Shown one piece after another: positions 31,674 through 40,200 of a DNA stretch of 42,308 bases. Position 1 is the stretch's first letter. Every line of letters starts with the position of its first letter. The translations under genes and the position numbers were made by a program. The stretch is from Fervidifonticultor_A sp037443565 (lineage in GTDB: Bacteria; Sysuimicrobiota; Sysuimicrobiia; Sysuimicrobiales; Humicultoraceae). The notes under the pieces are model-generated. The model saw nothing but the letters and a program-made list of their open reading frames with translations. It made no database searches and was not told where the DNA came from. Location: positions 1 to 42,308 of the forward strand of contig JBBIOB010000023.1 of the NCBI GenBank assembly GCA_037443565.1. The letters are read 5' to 3'.

Positions 31674-32078
31674 ATGCCGCTTCTCTACCATCCGCTGGTC
31701 GTGCACTTCCCGGTTGCGCTGTGGCTCACAAGCGTCCTCTCGGACGCGCTCTACCTTCGCAGCGGGGAGCGGTTTTACTTCCGGGCCTCTCTGTACCTGA
31801 TCGGCCTCGGGCTGCTCGGCGCGGTCGTGTCCATCATCACGGGGTTCGTCGATCTGGCCCCCCTGGTCCGCGAAGGCATCGGGCAGGCGTTCCTCGACCG
31901 GCACCGGGGCCATTCTCTTGTAGCGTACGCCGCCACAGCCGCGTACGCGGCCAGCTTTCTCCTCCGCTGGCGTCGGCCTGCGACGGGGCGTGGGCTCCTG
32001 TTCATCCTCATGGTGGTCGGCGGCGCCCTCATTGCCTACACCGGATGGCTCGGCGGAGAGCTGCGGGTGGTGATGTAG
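31674..32078 (+). CDS. DUF2231-type membrane protein
   Basis: 134 residues, ATG 31674 with AAGGGGG upstream. Four membrane helices. HPLVVHFPVALWLTSVLSD and DRHRGHSLVAYAA carry the conserved histidines of the DUF2231 family (possible haem or metal ligands), and the C-terminal WLGGELRVVM is family-typical. Function is unknown. The gene ends 1 nt before the response regulator start, so it is part of the two-component operon and could be its sensor partner or target. Confidence 0.8.
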   Translation: MPLLYHPLVVHFPVALWLTSVLSDALYLRSGERFYFRASLYLIGLGLLGAVVSIITGFVDLAPLVREGIGQAFLDRHRGHSLVAYAATAAYAASFLLRWRRPATGRGLLFILMVVGGALIAYTGWLGGELRVVM

Positions 32079-32079
32079 C

Positions 32080-32802
32080 ATGGCCTCGCTGCCCCGGATC
32101 CTGGTCGTCGACGACGAGCCGCACATCGTGGAGCTGGTGCGGTACAACCTGCTCCAGGAAGGCTACGACGTCTCGACCGCGGGTGACGGCGAGTCGGCCC
32201 TGGCAAAGGCCCGAACCGACCGGCCGGATCTGGTCGTGCTCGACATCATGCTCCCGGGCCTCGACGGCGTGGAGGTGTGCCGGCGGCTGCGTCGCGAGTC
32301 CGCGGTGCCGATCATCATGCTGACCGCGAAGGGCGGCGAGCTCGAGCGGGTGGTCGGTCTGGAGACGGGCGCCGACGACTATGTGACGAAGCCGTTCAGT
32401 CCGCGCGAGCTGATCGCGCGAGTGCGGGCGGTGCTGCGCCGGCGCGCGCGGGAGGTGTCCCCGCCTTCGCAGGAACCCATCCGCATCGGCCGGCTGCGCC
32501 TCGACCCGACCACGCGCGAGGTCACCCTCAACGACCGCGCCGTGGACCTGACCGCGCGCGAATTCGAGCTGCTGTGGCTCCTGATGCGGCATCCCAACCG
32601 CGTCTTCACCCGCGACTTCCTCCTCGAGCACCTCTGGGGACACGACTTCTACGGTAGCACCCGGACGGTGGACATGCACGTCAGCCGGCTCCGGGAGAAG
32701 ATCGAAGACGATCCCACCGCCCCGACCTACATCGTCACGGTGCGCGGGGTGGGCTACAAACTCCGTGGGGTCGAGGCGGGGCGCCAGAAGGTGCGCACAT
32801 GA
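32080..32802 (+). CDS. PhoB/OmpR-family response regulator
   Basis: 240 residues, ATG 32080. The receiver domain has the acidic pair Asp11/Asp12 (VVDDEP), phospho-acceptor Asp55 (VVLDIMLPG), Thr83 and Lys105 (YVTKPF). The C-terminal winged helix (LTAREFELLWLLMRHPNRVF, then GSTRTVDMHVSRLREKIEDD and VRGVGYKL) is typical of PhoB/WalR. It overlaps the kinase by 4 nt (ATGA). A tandem 11-bp repeat upstream of the operon is a likely binding site. The stimulus is unknown; no pst or phoU genes are in the window. Confidence 0.95.
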   Translation: MASLPRILVVDDEPHIVELVRYNLLQEGYDVSTAGDGESALAKARTDRPDLVVLDIMLPGLDGVEVCRRLRRESAVPIIMLTAKGGELERVVGLETGADDYVTKPFSPRELIARVRAVLRRRAREVSPPSQEPIRIGRLRLDPTTREVTLNDRAVDLTAREFELLWLLMRHPNRVFTRDFLLEHLWGHDFYGSTRTVDMHVSRLREKIEDDPTAPTYIVTVRGVGYKLRGVEAGRQKVRT

Positions 32803-34535
32803 TCGGACGGTCGATCCGTGCCCGGCTCACCATCTCGTACGTGCTCCTGGCCCTCGTCTGCCTCGTGCTGGTCGCCACCTATGTGACCTGGAGACTACAG
32901 GCCCAGTACATGGCCACATACCGGTCGGTGGTCCTGACGCAGTCGCGGCTGATCAGCCGGATGCTGCAGGAGTACGCGCGCGAGGGCGAGACCTCTCCTG
33001 CCCGCCTGGAACGCCTGGCCCAGGAGTTCCGCTGGCGCCAGGATATGACGCTGCAGGTCCTCGATGCCGGGACGGTCGGACGCGACGGCGCGACGCCCTC
33101 CGAACTCCTGGCAGCGGTGGCCGGAGAGCCAGCCCAAACCGTGCGGGTCGATCCGGCCACGGGCCAGCAGCGCGTATTTGCAGCGGCACCTGTCATGCTG
33201 GGCAACGAACCGGTGGCCGTGGTGTACCTGTCGGTGCCCACGGCATGGGTGTGGGTGCAGCTCCAGCGCATGCTCCCCCAGCTCGGCATCGCGCTGGCCC
33301 TCGGCCTCCTGGCGGCCGCGTTCATCGGCGCGCGGCTGGCCCGAGGCCTGGTGGAGCCGGTCGAGGAGCTGACGTACATCGCGGCCCAGATGAGCGCCGG
33401 CGACCTGACGCGCACCGTCCGCCCACGCGGCCCGGATGAGATCGGCCGCCTTGGCGAAATGTTCAACCAGATGGCCGACCGCCTGCGCGCCACCATCACC
33501 ACCCTCTCGGCCGAACAGACGAAGCTGGCCGCCGTGGTCGCCGGGATGACCGACGGCGTGGTCGCCTGCGACCGCAGCGGGGCGGTCATTCTGGCCAACC
33601 GGGCGGCGACCGAACTCCTCGCGCCCGAGGAGGCCGCGGGGCCGTCCGAGATGCACCGGGTTCCCTGGCCGCGCCTGCGCGCGGTGCTCGATGACGCCGC
33701 GCAGCACGGCCGGGTGACCGCCGAGGAGCTGCCACCGTCGGAGACCGGCCAGCGCCTGATCGAAGTCCACTGCGCGCCGCTGACCGACGGCGCCGGCCGA
33801 CCTGCCGGCGCGGTCGCTGTGCTGCGCGACGTCACCGAGTTGCGGCGGCTCGAGCGAGGGCGCCGCGAGCTGACCGCCAACGTCTCCCACGAGCTCCGTA
33901 CGCCGCTTACGTCGATCAAGGGGTTCGCCGAGACGCTCCTGGCCGGGGCCGTCCGTGACGAGTCCACGCGCCGCCGGTTCCTGGAGATCATCGATCAGGA
34001 GACCAACCGGCTGGTCAATCTCGTCGACGACCTGCTCGACCTGTCGCAGCTGGAGAGCAAGCGGCTCAGCCTGGAACTGGGACAGGTGAAGGTGCGCGAC
34101 GTGGTCACGGACACCGTGCTCAAGATGCGGCCCCTGGCGGGCAGTCGAGAACTGGAGCTTCGGGCGGCCGAGCCGGACGTCACCGTGCTGGCTGACCGCA
34201 ACCGCCTGGCGCAGGTCCTGACCAACCTGCTGGACAACGCGATCAAGTTCACGCGCGACGACGGCCGCATCGCCGTCGGGTGGCGCACGCTCAATGGAGA
34301 GGTCGAGCTCACCGTTGTCGACGACGGCCGGGGGATTTCGGCGGCCGACCTCCCGCACGTCTTCGAACGCTTCTACAAGACCGACCGGTCGCGTGCCGCC
34401 ACGCCGGGCGGCACCGGCCTGGGGCTGGCCATCACGAAGCATATCGTCGAGGCGCACGGCGGCCGGATCCGTGTGGCGAGCGCGCCGGGCGCCGGGACGA
34501 CCTTCGCGTTCACGCTGCCCCGCGACGCGGACTGA
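32799..34535 (+). CDS. Membrane sensor histidine kinase (PhoR/WalK type)
   Basis: 578 residues, ATG 32799. Order: first TM helix (about 13-30), an extracytoplasmic sensor of about 120 residues, second TM helix (about 155-178, LGIALALGLLAAAFIGARLA), HAMP (LVEPVEELTYIAAQMSAGDL), a PAS-like domain (VVAGMTDGVVACDRSGAVIL), HisKA with phospho-His364 in SHELRTPLTSIKGF, then an HATPase with N box (LLDNAIKF), G1 (VVDDGRGIS) and G2 (GGTGLGLAITKHIVE). It should phosphorylate the regulator encoded upstream. Domain order equals PhoR/WalK kinases. Confidence 0.95.
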   Translation: MIGRSIRARLTISYVLLALVCLVLVATYVTWRLQAQYMATYRSVVLTQSRLISRMLQEYAREGETSPARLERLAQEFRWRQDMTLQVLDAGTVGRDGATPSELLAAVAGEPAQTVRVDPATGQQRVFAAAPVMLGNEPVAVVYLSVPTAWVWVQLQRMLPQLGIALALGLLAAAFIGARLARGLVEPVEELTYIAAQMSAGDLTRTVRPRGPDEIGRLGEMFNQMADRLRATITTLSAEQTKLAAVVAGMTDGVVACDRSGAVILANRAATELLAPEEAAGPSEMHRVPWPRLRAVLDDAAQHGRVTAEELPPSETGQRLIEVHCAPLTDGAGRPAGAVAVLRDVTELRRLERGRRELTANVSHELRTPLTSIKGFAETLLAGAVRDESTRRRFLEIIDQETNRLVNLVDDLLDLSQLESKRLSLELGQVKVRDVVTDTVLKMRPLAGSRELELRAAEPDVTVLADRNRLAQVLTNLLDNAIKFTRDDGRIAVGWRTLNGEVELTVVDDGRGISAADLPHVFERFYKTDRSRAATPGGTGLGLAITKHIVEAHGGRIRVASAPGAGTTFAFTLPRDAD

Positions 34536-34571
34536 GCCGGACAGGCCCTGCGCACAAGGGGAGTGGACTCG

Positions 34572-35744
34572 ATGCCCGGAGCGGACGTAATCGTGGTGGG
34601 CGGAGGGTGCACGGGCGCCAGCGCTGCGTTTTGGCTGGCCTCGCGTCATCGGCAGCGCGTCGTCCTGATCGAACGGCGCCAAGTGGGCAGCGGGCCCACC
34701 TCGTACACGAGCGGGATCGTCCGCATGCACTACTCCCTCGATCCGCTCATCCGAATGGCGCTCCGGGGGCTGGCGGTGTTCGAGCACTTCGACGACATCG
34801 TCGGCGGGACGGCGGATTTCCGCCGTACGGGATTCCTGATGCTGGTCCCGCCCGGGCAGGAGGAGACGCTGGCGGCCAACGTGCGGCTGCAGCAGCGACT
34901 CGGCGTGCAGACGGCGCTGCTGGACCACGATGGCGTCAAGGCGCTCGAACCCAGGCTGCGCCTGGACGACGTGGGCGCGGCCGCGTTCGAGCCCCTCTCA
35001 GGGTACGCGGACGGCCACGCGACCGCCACGGCGTTCGCGGCGGCGGCGCGGCGCCACGGCGGGCAGATCATGGAAGGCACCGCCGCCGTGCGCGTGGTCA
35101 CGGAGAACGGCCGGGTCGCGGGGGTGGAGACAGCCTCCGGCCGTGTGGACGCGGGCGCCGTGCTGGTGGCCGCTGGGCCGTGGACGCGGGATCTGCTCGC
35201 GCCGCTGGGGATCGACGTGCCGATCCGCGCTACCCGCCACCAGGTGGCGCTGCTCGAGGCGCCGGGAGGCGCGCCGCCGTTCGGCATGGTCTTCGTGGAT
35301 CTCAGCACGGGCGTGTACACGCGCCCGGACGTGGACACGCAGTTCCTGGTAGGCTCGGTGGAGGAGAGCCCTGAGGAGGAGGTCTCGCCCGACGCCTTCA
35401 ACGAGGGGTTGGACTTCGCCTTTGTCGAGCGCATGGCCGCGAGGCTAGAGCACCGGATCCCGCCGTTTGCCGGGGCGGCGGTGCGGCGGGGATTTGCCAG
35501 CCTCTACGACGTGACCCCGGACTGGCAACCGGTCCTGGGCGAGATCCCAGGCGTGCGCGGGCTGTTCGTCGCGGCCGGCTTCAGCGGTCACGGGTTCAAG
35601 CTCAGCCCTGCCGTGGGCGAAGCCCTGGCGGAGTTGATCACGTCCGGCGGGGTTGAGGCGATCGACCTGGAACCGTTCCGGCTTTCGCGCTTCGCCGAAG
35701 GTGCCCTGATCCACAGCCCATACGCCCATGGGATCGTGGGGTAG
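34572..35744 (+). CDS. FAD-dependent amino acid oxidase/dehydrogenase (DAO family)
   Basis: 390 residues, ATG 34572 chosen since AAGGGGAG (34556-34563) sits 8 nt upstream; the earlier GTG 34563 overlaps that site. The FAD Rossmann motif is DVIVVGGGCTGASAAFWLAS, followed by GSGPTSYTSGIVRMHYS. The C-terminal FAD loop is LYDVTPDWQPVLGEIPGVRG, then FVAAGFSGHGFKLSPAVGE, the pattern of glycine oxidase, sarcosine oxidase beta and related DAO enzymes. Likely substrates are secondary amines or amino acids (glycine, sarcosine, proline); not resolvable here. It follows the kinase by 36 nt and ends 5 nt before the convergent livF. Confidence 0.88.
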   Translation: MPGADVIVVGGGCTGASAAFWLASRHRQRVVLIERRQVGSGPTSYTSGIVRMHYSLDPLIRMALRGLAVFEHFDDIVGGTADFRRTGFLMLVPPGQEETLAANVRLQQRLGVQTALLDHDGVKALEPRLRLDDVGAAAFEPLSGYADGHATATAFAAAARRHGGQIMEGTAAVRVVTENGRVAGVETASGRVDAGAVLVAAGPWTRDLLAPLGIDVPIRATRHQVALLEAPGGAPPFGMVFVDLSTGVYTRPDVDTQFLVGSVEESPEEEVSPDAFNEGLDFAFVERMAARLEHRIPPFAGAAVRRGFASLYDVTPDWQPVLGEIPGVRGLFVAAGFSGHGFKLSPAVGEALAELITSGGVEAIDLEPFRLSRFAEGALIHSPYAHGIVG

Positions 35745-35749
35745 TGTCC

Positions 35750-36460
35750 CTAACCTCCCAGGTACGCCCTCCGGACCTCCTGGTTCTCCTGGAGGTCGGC
35801 CGCGGACCCGGCCAGCATCACCTCGCCGGTCTGCAGCACGTAGCCCCGGTGGGCGACCGCCAGGGCCATGTAGGCGTTCTGCTCGACGAGCAGGATGGTC
35901 GTGCCCGAGGCGTTGATCTCCTTGATCGTGTCGAAGATCTGCTCGACGAGCACGGGAGCCAGGCCCATGGACGGTTCATCGAGCAGTAGGACCTTGGGGC
36001 GGGCCATCAAGCCCCGCCCGATCGCCAGCATCTGCTGCTCGCCGCCGGAGAGCGTACCCGCGACCTGGCCCGCGCGTTCCTTGAGCCGGGGAAACAACGA
36101 GAAGACCCAGTCCATGTCCTTCGCGATGCCGGCCTGGTCATCGCGGGAGAACGCGCCCATCTCCAAGTTCTCGCGCACCGACAGCCGGCCGAAGATCCGC
36201 CTCCCCTCGGGCACCTGCACGACGCCCCGCGCGACAATGTCGTGGGGCGCCAGCGCGGTCAGATCCTCCTCGGCCAGCACGACCCGCCCGGCGCGCGGCC
36301 GCAGCAGTCCGCTCACGGTGTTGAGCGTCGTGCTCTTGCCCGCGCCGTTTGCGCCGATCAGGGTGACGATCTCCTGGGACTCCACGCGTAGGGACACACC
36401 CTTGAGCGCGTGGATCTGGCCGTAGAAGACGTGCAAGCCGTCGATATCCAGCAGTGCCAT
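35750..36460 (-). CDS. livF: LIV-type ABC transporter ATP-binding protein LivF (cluster 2)
   Basis: 236 residues, ATG 36460. Walker A GANGAGKS, signature TLSGGEQQMLAIGRGL, Walker B VLLLDEPSMGL, and LLVEQNAYMALAVAHRGYVL. The standard LivF length ends at RRAYLGG, without the basic tail of the cluster 1 LivF. It is the last gene of a complete livK-H-M-G-F operon. Confidence 0.94.
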   Translation of the reverse strand: MALLDIDGLHVFYGQIHALKGVSLRVESQEIVTLIGANGAGKSTTLNTVSGLLRPRAGRVVLAEEDLTALAPHDIVARGVVQVPEGRRIFGRLSVRENLEMGAFSRDDQAGIAKDMDWVFSLFPRLKERAGQVAGTLSGGEQQMLAIGRGLMARPKVLLLDEPSMGLAPVLVEQIFDTIKEINASGTTILLVEQNAYMALAVAHRGYVLQTGEVMLAGSAADLQENQEVRRAYLGG

Positions 36461-36504
36461 CAGGCCTCTCCGCGGTTCCTGTGCCTGCCGGCTCCGGGAC
36501 CAAC

Positions 36505-36522
36505 AGGCCGAGCCGTCGGCCT
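36505..36522 (-). repeat. Hairpin between livG and livF (cluster 2)
   Basis: AGGCCGA (36505-36511) pairs with TCGGCCT (36516-36522) around GCCG/CGGC; a perfect 7-bp stem starting at the livG stop codon. It may be an mRNA-stability or processing element in the 61-bp gap. Confidence 0.4.
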
Positions 36523-37304
36523 CATCGGCCCCCCTCCGAGATCCGGCGGGTACCCAGGTACGCCTCGACCACGCGAGGGTTCTCCCGGACCTCCTCAGGC
36601 GTCCCCTCCGCGATCTTCGTCCCGTAGTCGAGGACCGTCACACGCTCGGAGATCCCCATCACCACCCGCATCTGGTGCTCGATGAGCAGGATGGTGATGC
36701 CGCGCTCATCGCGCAAGCGTCTGATGAACCCCATCATGTCGATCGTCTCGCGCGGGTTCATCCCGGCGGTGGGCTCATCCAGCAGCAGGATTCGGGGCCG
36801 GCTGGCGAGCGCTCGAGCGATCTCGAGCCGGCGCTGCTCGCCGTACGGGAGGTTCTTGGCCAGGTAGTCGCCCTTGCCACGAAGCCCGACGAAATTCAGC
36901 AGCTCCGTGGCGGCGGCGGTCGCCTGTTCCTCCTCCTGACGGGTCGCTCGGGTCCTGAGGACGGCGCCGATCCAGTTCGAGGTGAGATGGGGATGCATGC
37001 CGACAAGGATGTTCTCCAGGGCGGTCATGTTCGCAAACAGCCGGATGTTCTGATAGGTCCGGGCGATTCCGAGCTGCGTGATCCGGTCCGGGGAGAGCCC
37101 ATTGATCACAGCCCCGTCGAACAGAATCTGCCCCTCGTCGGACTGGTAGAAGCCGGTGACGCAGTTGAAGAAGGTCGTCTTGCCCGCGCCGTTCGGTCCG
37201 ATGACGCTGTGGATCGCCCGCTCACTGACCTCCAGATCGAGCTGGTTCACCGCGACGAGGCCGCCAAAGCGCATCGTGAGCTGGCGCGCCAGCAGGATCT
37301 CCAC
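36522..37304 (-). CDS. livG: LIV-type ABC transporter ATP-binding protein LivG (cluster 2)
   Basis: 260 residues from GTG 37304, 2 nt after the livM stop, with GGGAGG at 7 nt. Walker A GPNGAGKT, IARTYQNIRLFANMTALENI (LivG-specific), signature NLPYGEQRRLEIARAL, Walker B ILLLDEPTAGM, H-loop LIEHQMRVVM. The C-terminal IAEGTPEEVRENPRVVEAYLG is standard for LivG. It has closer similarity to canonical LivG than the cluster 1 copy. Confidence 0.94.
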   Translation of the reverse strand: MEILLARQLTMRFGGLVAVNQLDLEVSERAIHSVIGPNGAGKTTFFNCVTGFYQSDEGQILFDGAVINGLSPDRITQLGIARTYQNIRLFANMTALENILVGMHPHLTSNWIGAVLRTRATRQEEEQATAAATELLNFVGLRGKGDYLAKNLPYGEQRRLEIARALASRPRILLLDEPTAGMNPRETIDMMGFIRRLRDERGITILLIEHQMRVVMGISERVTVLDYGTKIAEGTPEEVRENPRVVEAYLGTRRISEGGR

Positions 37305-37306
37305 GC

Positions 37307-39019
37307 CTAGCCTCCCGCCGGCTCCTCGACGGCGGCCACCTCTGCGGACGCCGCACCCACCGCCTCCTCTGCCGCGCGCAGCTCCCGACGGATGGACGCT
37401 GCCGGCCACAGACCCTCGGGCCGAAGCTGCATCATCATGACCAGGGCCGCGCCGTAGACCAGGAAGCGGAAGTCGGCGAACTCGCGCAGCAGCTCCGGCA
37501 TCCCCACCAGGAACAGCGCTCCGACGACGACGCCCGGCATGCTGCCCATCCCACCGACGATGATCAGGGCCAGCACGTTGATCGAGATCAGTAGCTGGAA
37601 GCTGTGAGGGAAGACCGACCCTACCATGACGGCGAAGATCGCGCCGCTGACGCCCGCGAATGCCGCGCCGAGGCCGTAGGCAAGGAGCTTGACGTTCACT
37701 AGGTTGATGCCCATGGCCTGGGCCACGTCCTCGTCCTCGCGCAGCGCCATCCACGCCCGCCCGAGCCTCGAGTCGCGCAGCCGACCGGCGACGAAGGCGA
37801 CGAAGATGCTGCTGACCAGCGTGAGGTAGAAGATCTGCTCAGGCCCGATGAACTCGAATCCCAGCAATACGGGGCTTGGAATCGAGAGCACGCCCTGCGA
37901 CCCGCCGAGCCACGGGCGCAGGAAGTCGGAGAGGACCAGCAGCCGAACGATCTCGCCAAACCCGAGCGTCGCGATCGCGAGATAGTCGCCCCGGATGCCG
38001 AGCACCGGCAGGCCGAGGACCACTCCGGCGGCAAGCGACACGACGACGGCGACCGGCACGGCCTGCCAGAACGAGACCTGCAGGAAGCCGAGCTCGCCGC
38101 CGACGGTCGTGAGCAGCCCTACGGTGTAGGCTCCGATCGCGAAGAACGCGACGAAGCCCAGGTCCAGCAGGCCGGCGAACCCCACCTCGAGGTTCAACCC
38201 CAGGCCCATCAGCGTGTAGAGGCCCACGAGCACGAGCACCTGGGAGAGGAACGGTCCGGCTGCCTTGGGGATCAGAAAGAGCACCAGGACCCCAAGCGCC
38301 ACCAGGGCCATCCGGAGAACCCGGCGCGATCCCTCCGGCAGGGCCTCGATGTGCCGGCGCACCACCGCCCGACGTACCGGGGCAATGGCGGTGATACCTG
38401 CGCTCAGCAGGAACACGCTTACCGCGCCGCGCGGCAGCAGTCCGCTGGTTCCGAACAAATAGTCCCGCAGCGCGGGTCGGACCGATCCCTCCGCGAGCAA
38501 GAGCTGGAGGAGATCCTGGAACAGCCCGGCGGCGATCACGGCCACGAAACCCACTACGACAGGACCCCGGGGCCTGCCGCTCAGCAGTGCACCCCCTGCG
38601 CCGAATGCGCCGGTCGCTGCGGTCACCAGCACGAGCAGCGGCAGCCCACCAGCCCCGCGGCCGAACGTGAGTACGTTGAACAGCACCGGCGACGCGTTGA
38701 TCAGCATGCCACGGAGGTTCACCTGCATGCCCAGGGCGGCGAAGACCGCCACGACCGCCCCCGCGACCGCTCCCGCCAGCACGCCGCGCAGGACCGCGCC
38801 GAACGCGCCCTCGCCCGGCCGCCTCCGGCCCGCCTGATACCCCGCACTGAGTACGAGCAGGAGCATCAGCGTCATGCCCAGCGAGACGACACCTTCAATG
38901 ATCTGACGGCCCGCGAACGCCTCGACCATGCCGGCCACGGACACAAACACCGCGGCGCCGCCCCAGATGAGGCCCCCGCGGATGGCCGCACGCCAGGACC
39001 TGTCCACCGGACCGCCCAT
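37307..39019 (-). CDS. livM: LIV-type ABC transporter permease LivM with long N-terminal membrane extension (cluster 2)
   Basis: 570 residues, ATG 39019. The conserved LivM core begins near residue 260 (LVGLYTLMGLGLNLEVGFAG, then FVAFFAIGAYT), with LPVLGIRGDYLAIATLGFGE, coupling loop RLGRAWMALREDEDVAQAMG and LIIVGGMGSMPGVVVGALFL. Before it are about 250 residues with some six additional hydrophobic segments, roughly doubling the protein relative to the cluster 1 LivM (346). A charged tail of about 30 residues follows the core. The extension is a single continuous frame with the gene's normal codon bias, so it is a real part. Confidence 0.9.
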   Translation of the reverse strand: MGGPVDRSWRAAIRGGLIWGGAAVFVSVAGMVEAFAGRQIIEGVVSLGMTLMLLLVLSAGYQAGRRRPGEGAFGAVLRGVLAGAVAGAVVAVFAALGMQVNLRGMLINASPVLFNVLTFGRGAGGLPLLVLVTAATGAFGAGGALLSGRPRGPVVVGFVAVIAAGLFQDLLQLLLAEGSVRPALRDYLFGTSGLLPRGAVSVFLLSAGITAIAPVRRAVVRRHIEALPEGSRRVLRMALVALGVLVLFLIPKAAGPFLSQVLVLVGLYTLMGLGLNLEVGFAGLLDLGFVAFFAIGAYTVGLLTTVGGELGFLQVSFWQAVPVAVVVSLAAGVVLGLPVLGIRGDYLAIATLGFGEIVRLLVLSDFLRPWLGGSQGVLSIPSPVLLGFEFIGPEQIFYLTLVSSIFVAFVAGRLRDSRLGRAWMALREDEDVAQAMGINLVNVKLLAYGLGAAFAGVSGAIFAVMVGSVFPHSFQLLISINVLALIIVGGMGSMPGVVVGALFLVGMPELLREFADFRFLVYGAALVMMMQLRPEGLWPAASIRRELRAAEEAVGAASAEVAAVEEPAGG

Positions 39020-39029
39020 GGCCCCGCCC

Positions 39030-40091
39030 CTACGCCTTCTTCACCGCCAGCCGCTCGCCGAGGATCCCGGACGGCCGGAAGATGAGCACCATTACCAGCA
39101 TCGTGAAGGCGATGACGTCCTTGAGCTGGTAGGGTGCGACGATGCCGAGCCCATCGAGAAACAGCGCGGGCCCGATCGACTCAAAGATGCCCAGGAACAT
39201 GCCGCCGAGCATCGCGCCGGGGATGTTGCCGATGCCGCCCAGCACCGCCGAGGTGAACGCCTTGATGCCGGGCACGAACCCCATGAAGAAGTGCACCTGC
39301 TTGAACACCAACCCGTACAGCAGGCCGGCGACGCCAGCCATCGCGCCGCCGAGCGCGAACGTCGTGACGATGATGCGGTCGACGTTGATGCCCATGAGCG
39401 CCGCGGCCTCCCGGTCCTCTGAGACCGCGCGCATGGCCTTGCCGATGCGCGTGCGCATGACAAACTGGTACAGCGCGACCATCATGATGATGGCCGCCAC
39501 CAGCACGACGGCCTGGGTCTTCAAGATGCTCAGCCCGCCGAGCTCCCATGTGCCCCGCAGCGCCGCCACCTCGGGATAGGCCTTGAAGCCCGACCCGTAG
39601 AGCCCGCGGAACGCGTACTGCAGGAAGAACGAGGCGCCGATCGCCGAGATGAGCGGCACCAGCCGCGGCGCGCCGCGCAGCGGCCGGTAGGCGACGCGCT
39701 CGACCATCAACGCCACGGTGGTCGAGGTGGCCACCGAGACCAGGAGGACGAGCAGCAGCCCCGGCACAGGGTTGCGATCCAGGAACCCGGACGCTCCGAG
39801 CGGTGCCGCAACGAAGTAGGCGGTGTACGCGCCGCTCATGAACACCTCGCCGTGGGCGAAGTTGATCATGCGCAGGATCCCGTAGACCATGGTGTAGCCC
39901 AGGGCGATCAGCGCGTAGATCCCGCCCTGGGCCATACCGAACACCAGGAAGTCGAACCACTGCTCGCGGTTGTACTGCCCGCTCAGCAGCGTGTTGATGG
40001 ACCCGAACACCACGAGCACGACCACCGTGGCACGAAACGCCCAGAGAAAGAGGTCGACGAACGTCAGCCTGCTCAGCCGTCTTCGCTCCAC
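39030..40091 (-). CDS. livH: LIV-type ABC transporter permease LivH (cluster 2)
   Basis: 353 residues from GTG 40091. LivH blocks are QGGIYALIALGYTMVYGILR, INFAHGEVFMSGAYTAYFVA, and PGIKAFTSAVLGGIGNIPGA; the coupling loop is RTRIGKAMRAVSEDREAAAL. An N-terminal extra helix (about 45 residues) precedes the core. The start lies 39 nt after a long hairpin that separates it from livK. Confidence 0.93.
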   Translation of the reverse strand: MERRRLSRLTFVDLFLWAFRATVVVLVVFGSINTLLSGQYNREQWFDFLVFGMAQGGIYALIALGYTMVYGILRMINFAHGEVFMSGAYTAYFVAAPLGASGFLDRNPVPGLLLVLLVSVATSTTVALMVERVAYRPLRGAPRLVPLISAIGASFFLQYAFRGLYGSGFKAYPEVAALRGTWELGGLSILKTQAVVLVAAIIMMVALYQFVMRTRIGKAMRAVSEDREAAALMGINVDRIIVTTFALGGAMAGVAGLLYGLVFKQVHFFMGFVPGIKAFTSAVLGGIGNIPGAMLGGMFLGIFESIGPALFLDGLGIVAPYQLKDVIAFTMLVMVLIFRPSGILGERLAVKKA

Positions 40092-40130
40092 ACGCCGTCT
40101 CCCGGTCGCACGACCACGCGAAAGCCGTCA

Positions 40131-40170
40131 GGGGGGTGCACCCCGGTTCTGCAAACCGGGGTCACCCCCC
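40131..40170 (-). terminator. Long hairpin between livK and livH, likely attenuator or mRNA-stabilising element
   Basis: GGGGGGTG pairs with CACCCCCC (outer, 8 bp) and CCCCGGTT pairs with AACCGGGG (inner, 8 bp), with 2-nt and 1-nt bulges and a CTGCA loop. No T-tract follows. Placed right after the binding-protein gene, such a structure usually lets the binding protein be made in excess over the membrane genes through partial termination or 3'-end protection. Confidence 0.75.
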
Positions 40171-40200
40171 CAGCGGCACCCACGTGGGCTGACGTGTCCT

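Noticed and set aside
31661..32147. Minus-strand extension of tdh to 578 residues
   Set aside because: The upstream part is antisense to the DUF2231 gene and has no dehydrogenase similarity; the 343-residue form matches the family length.
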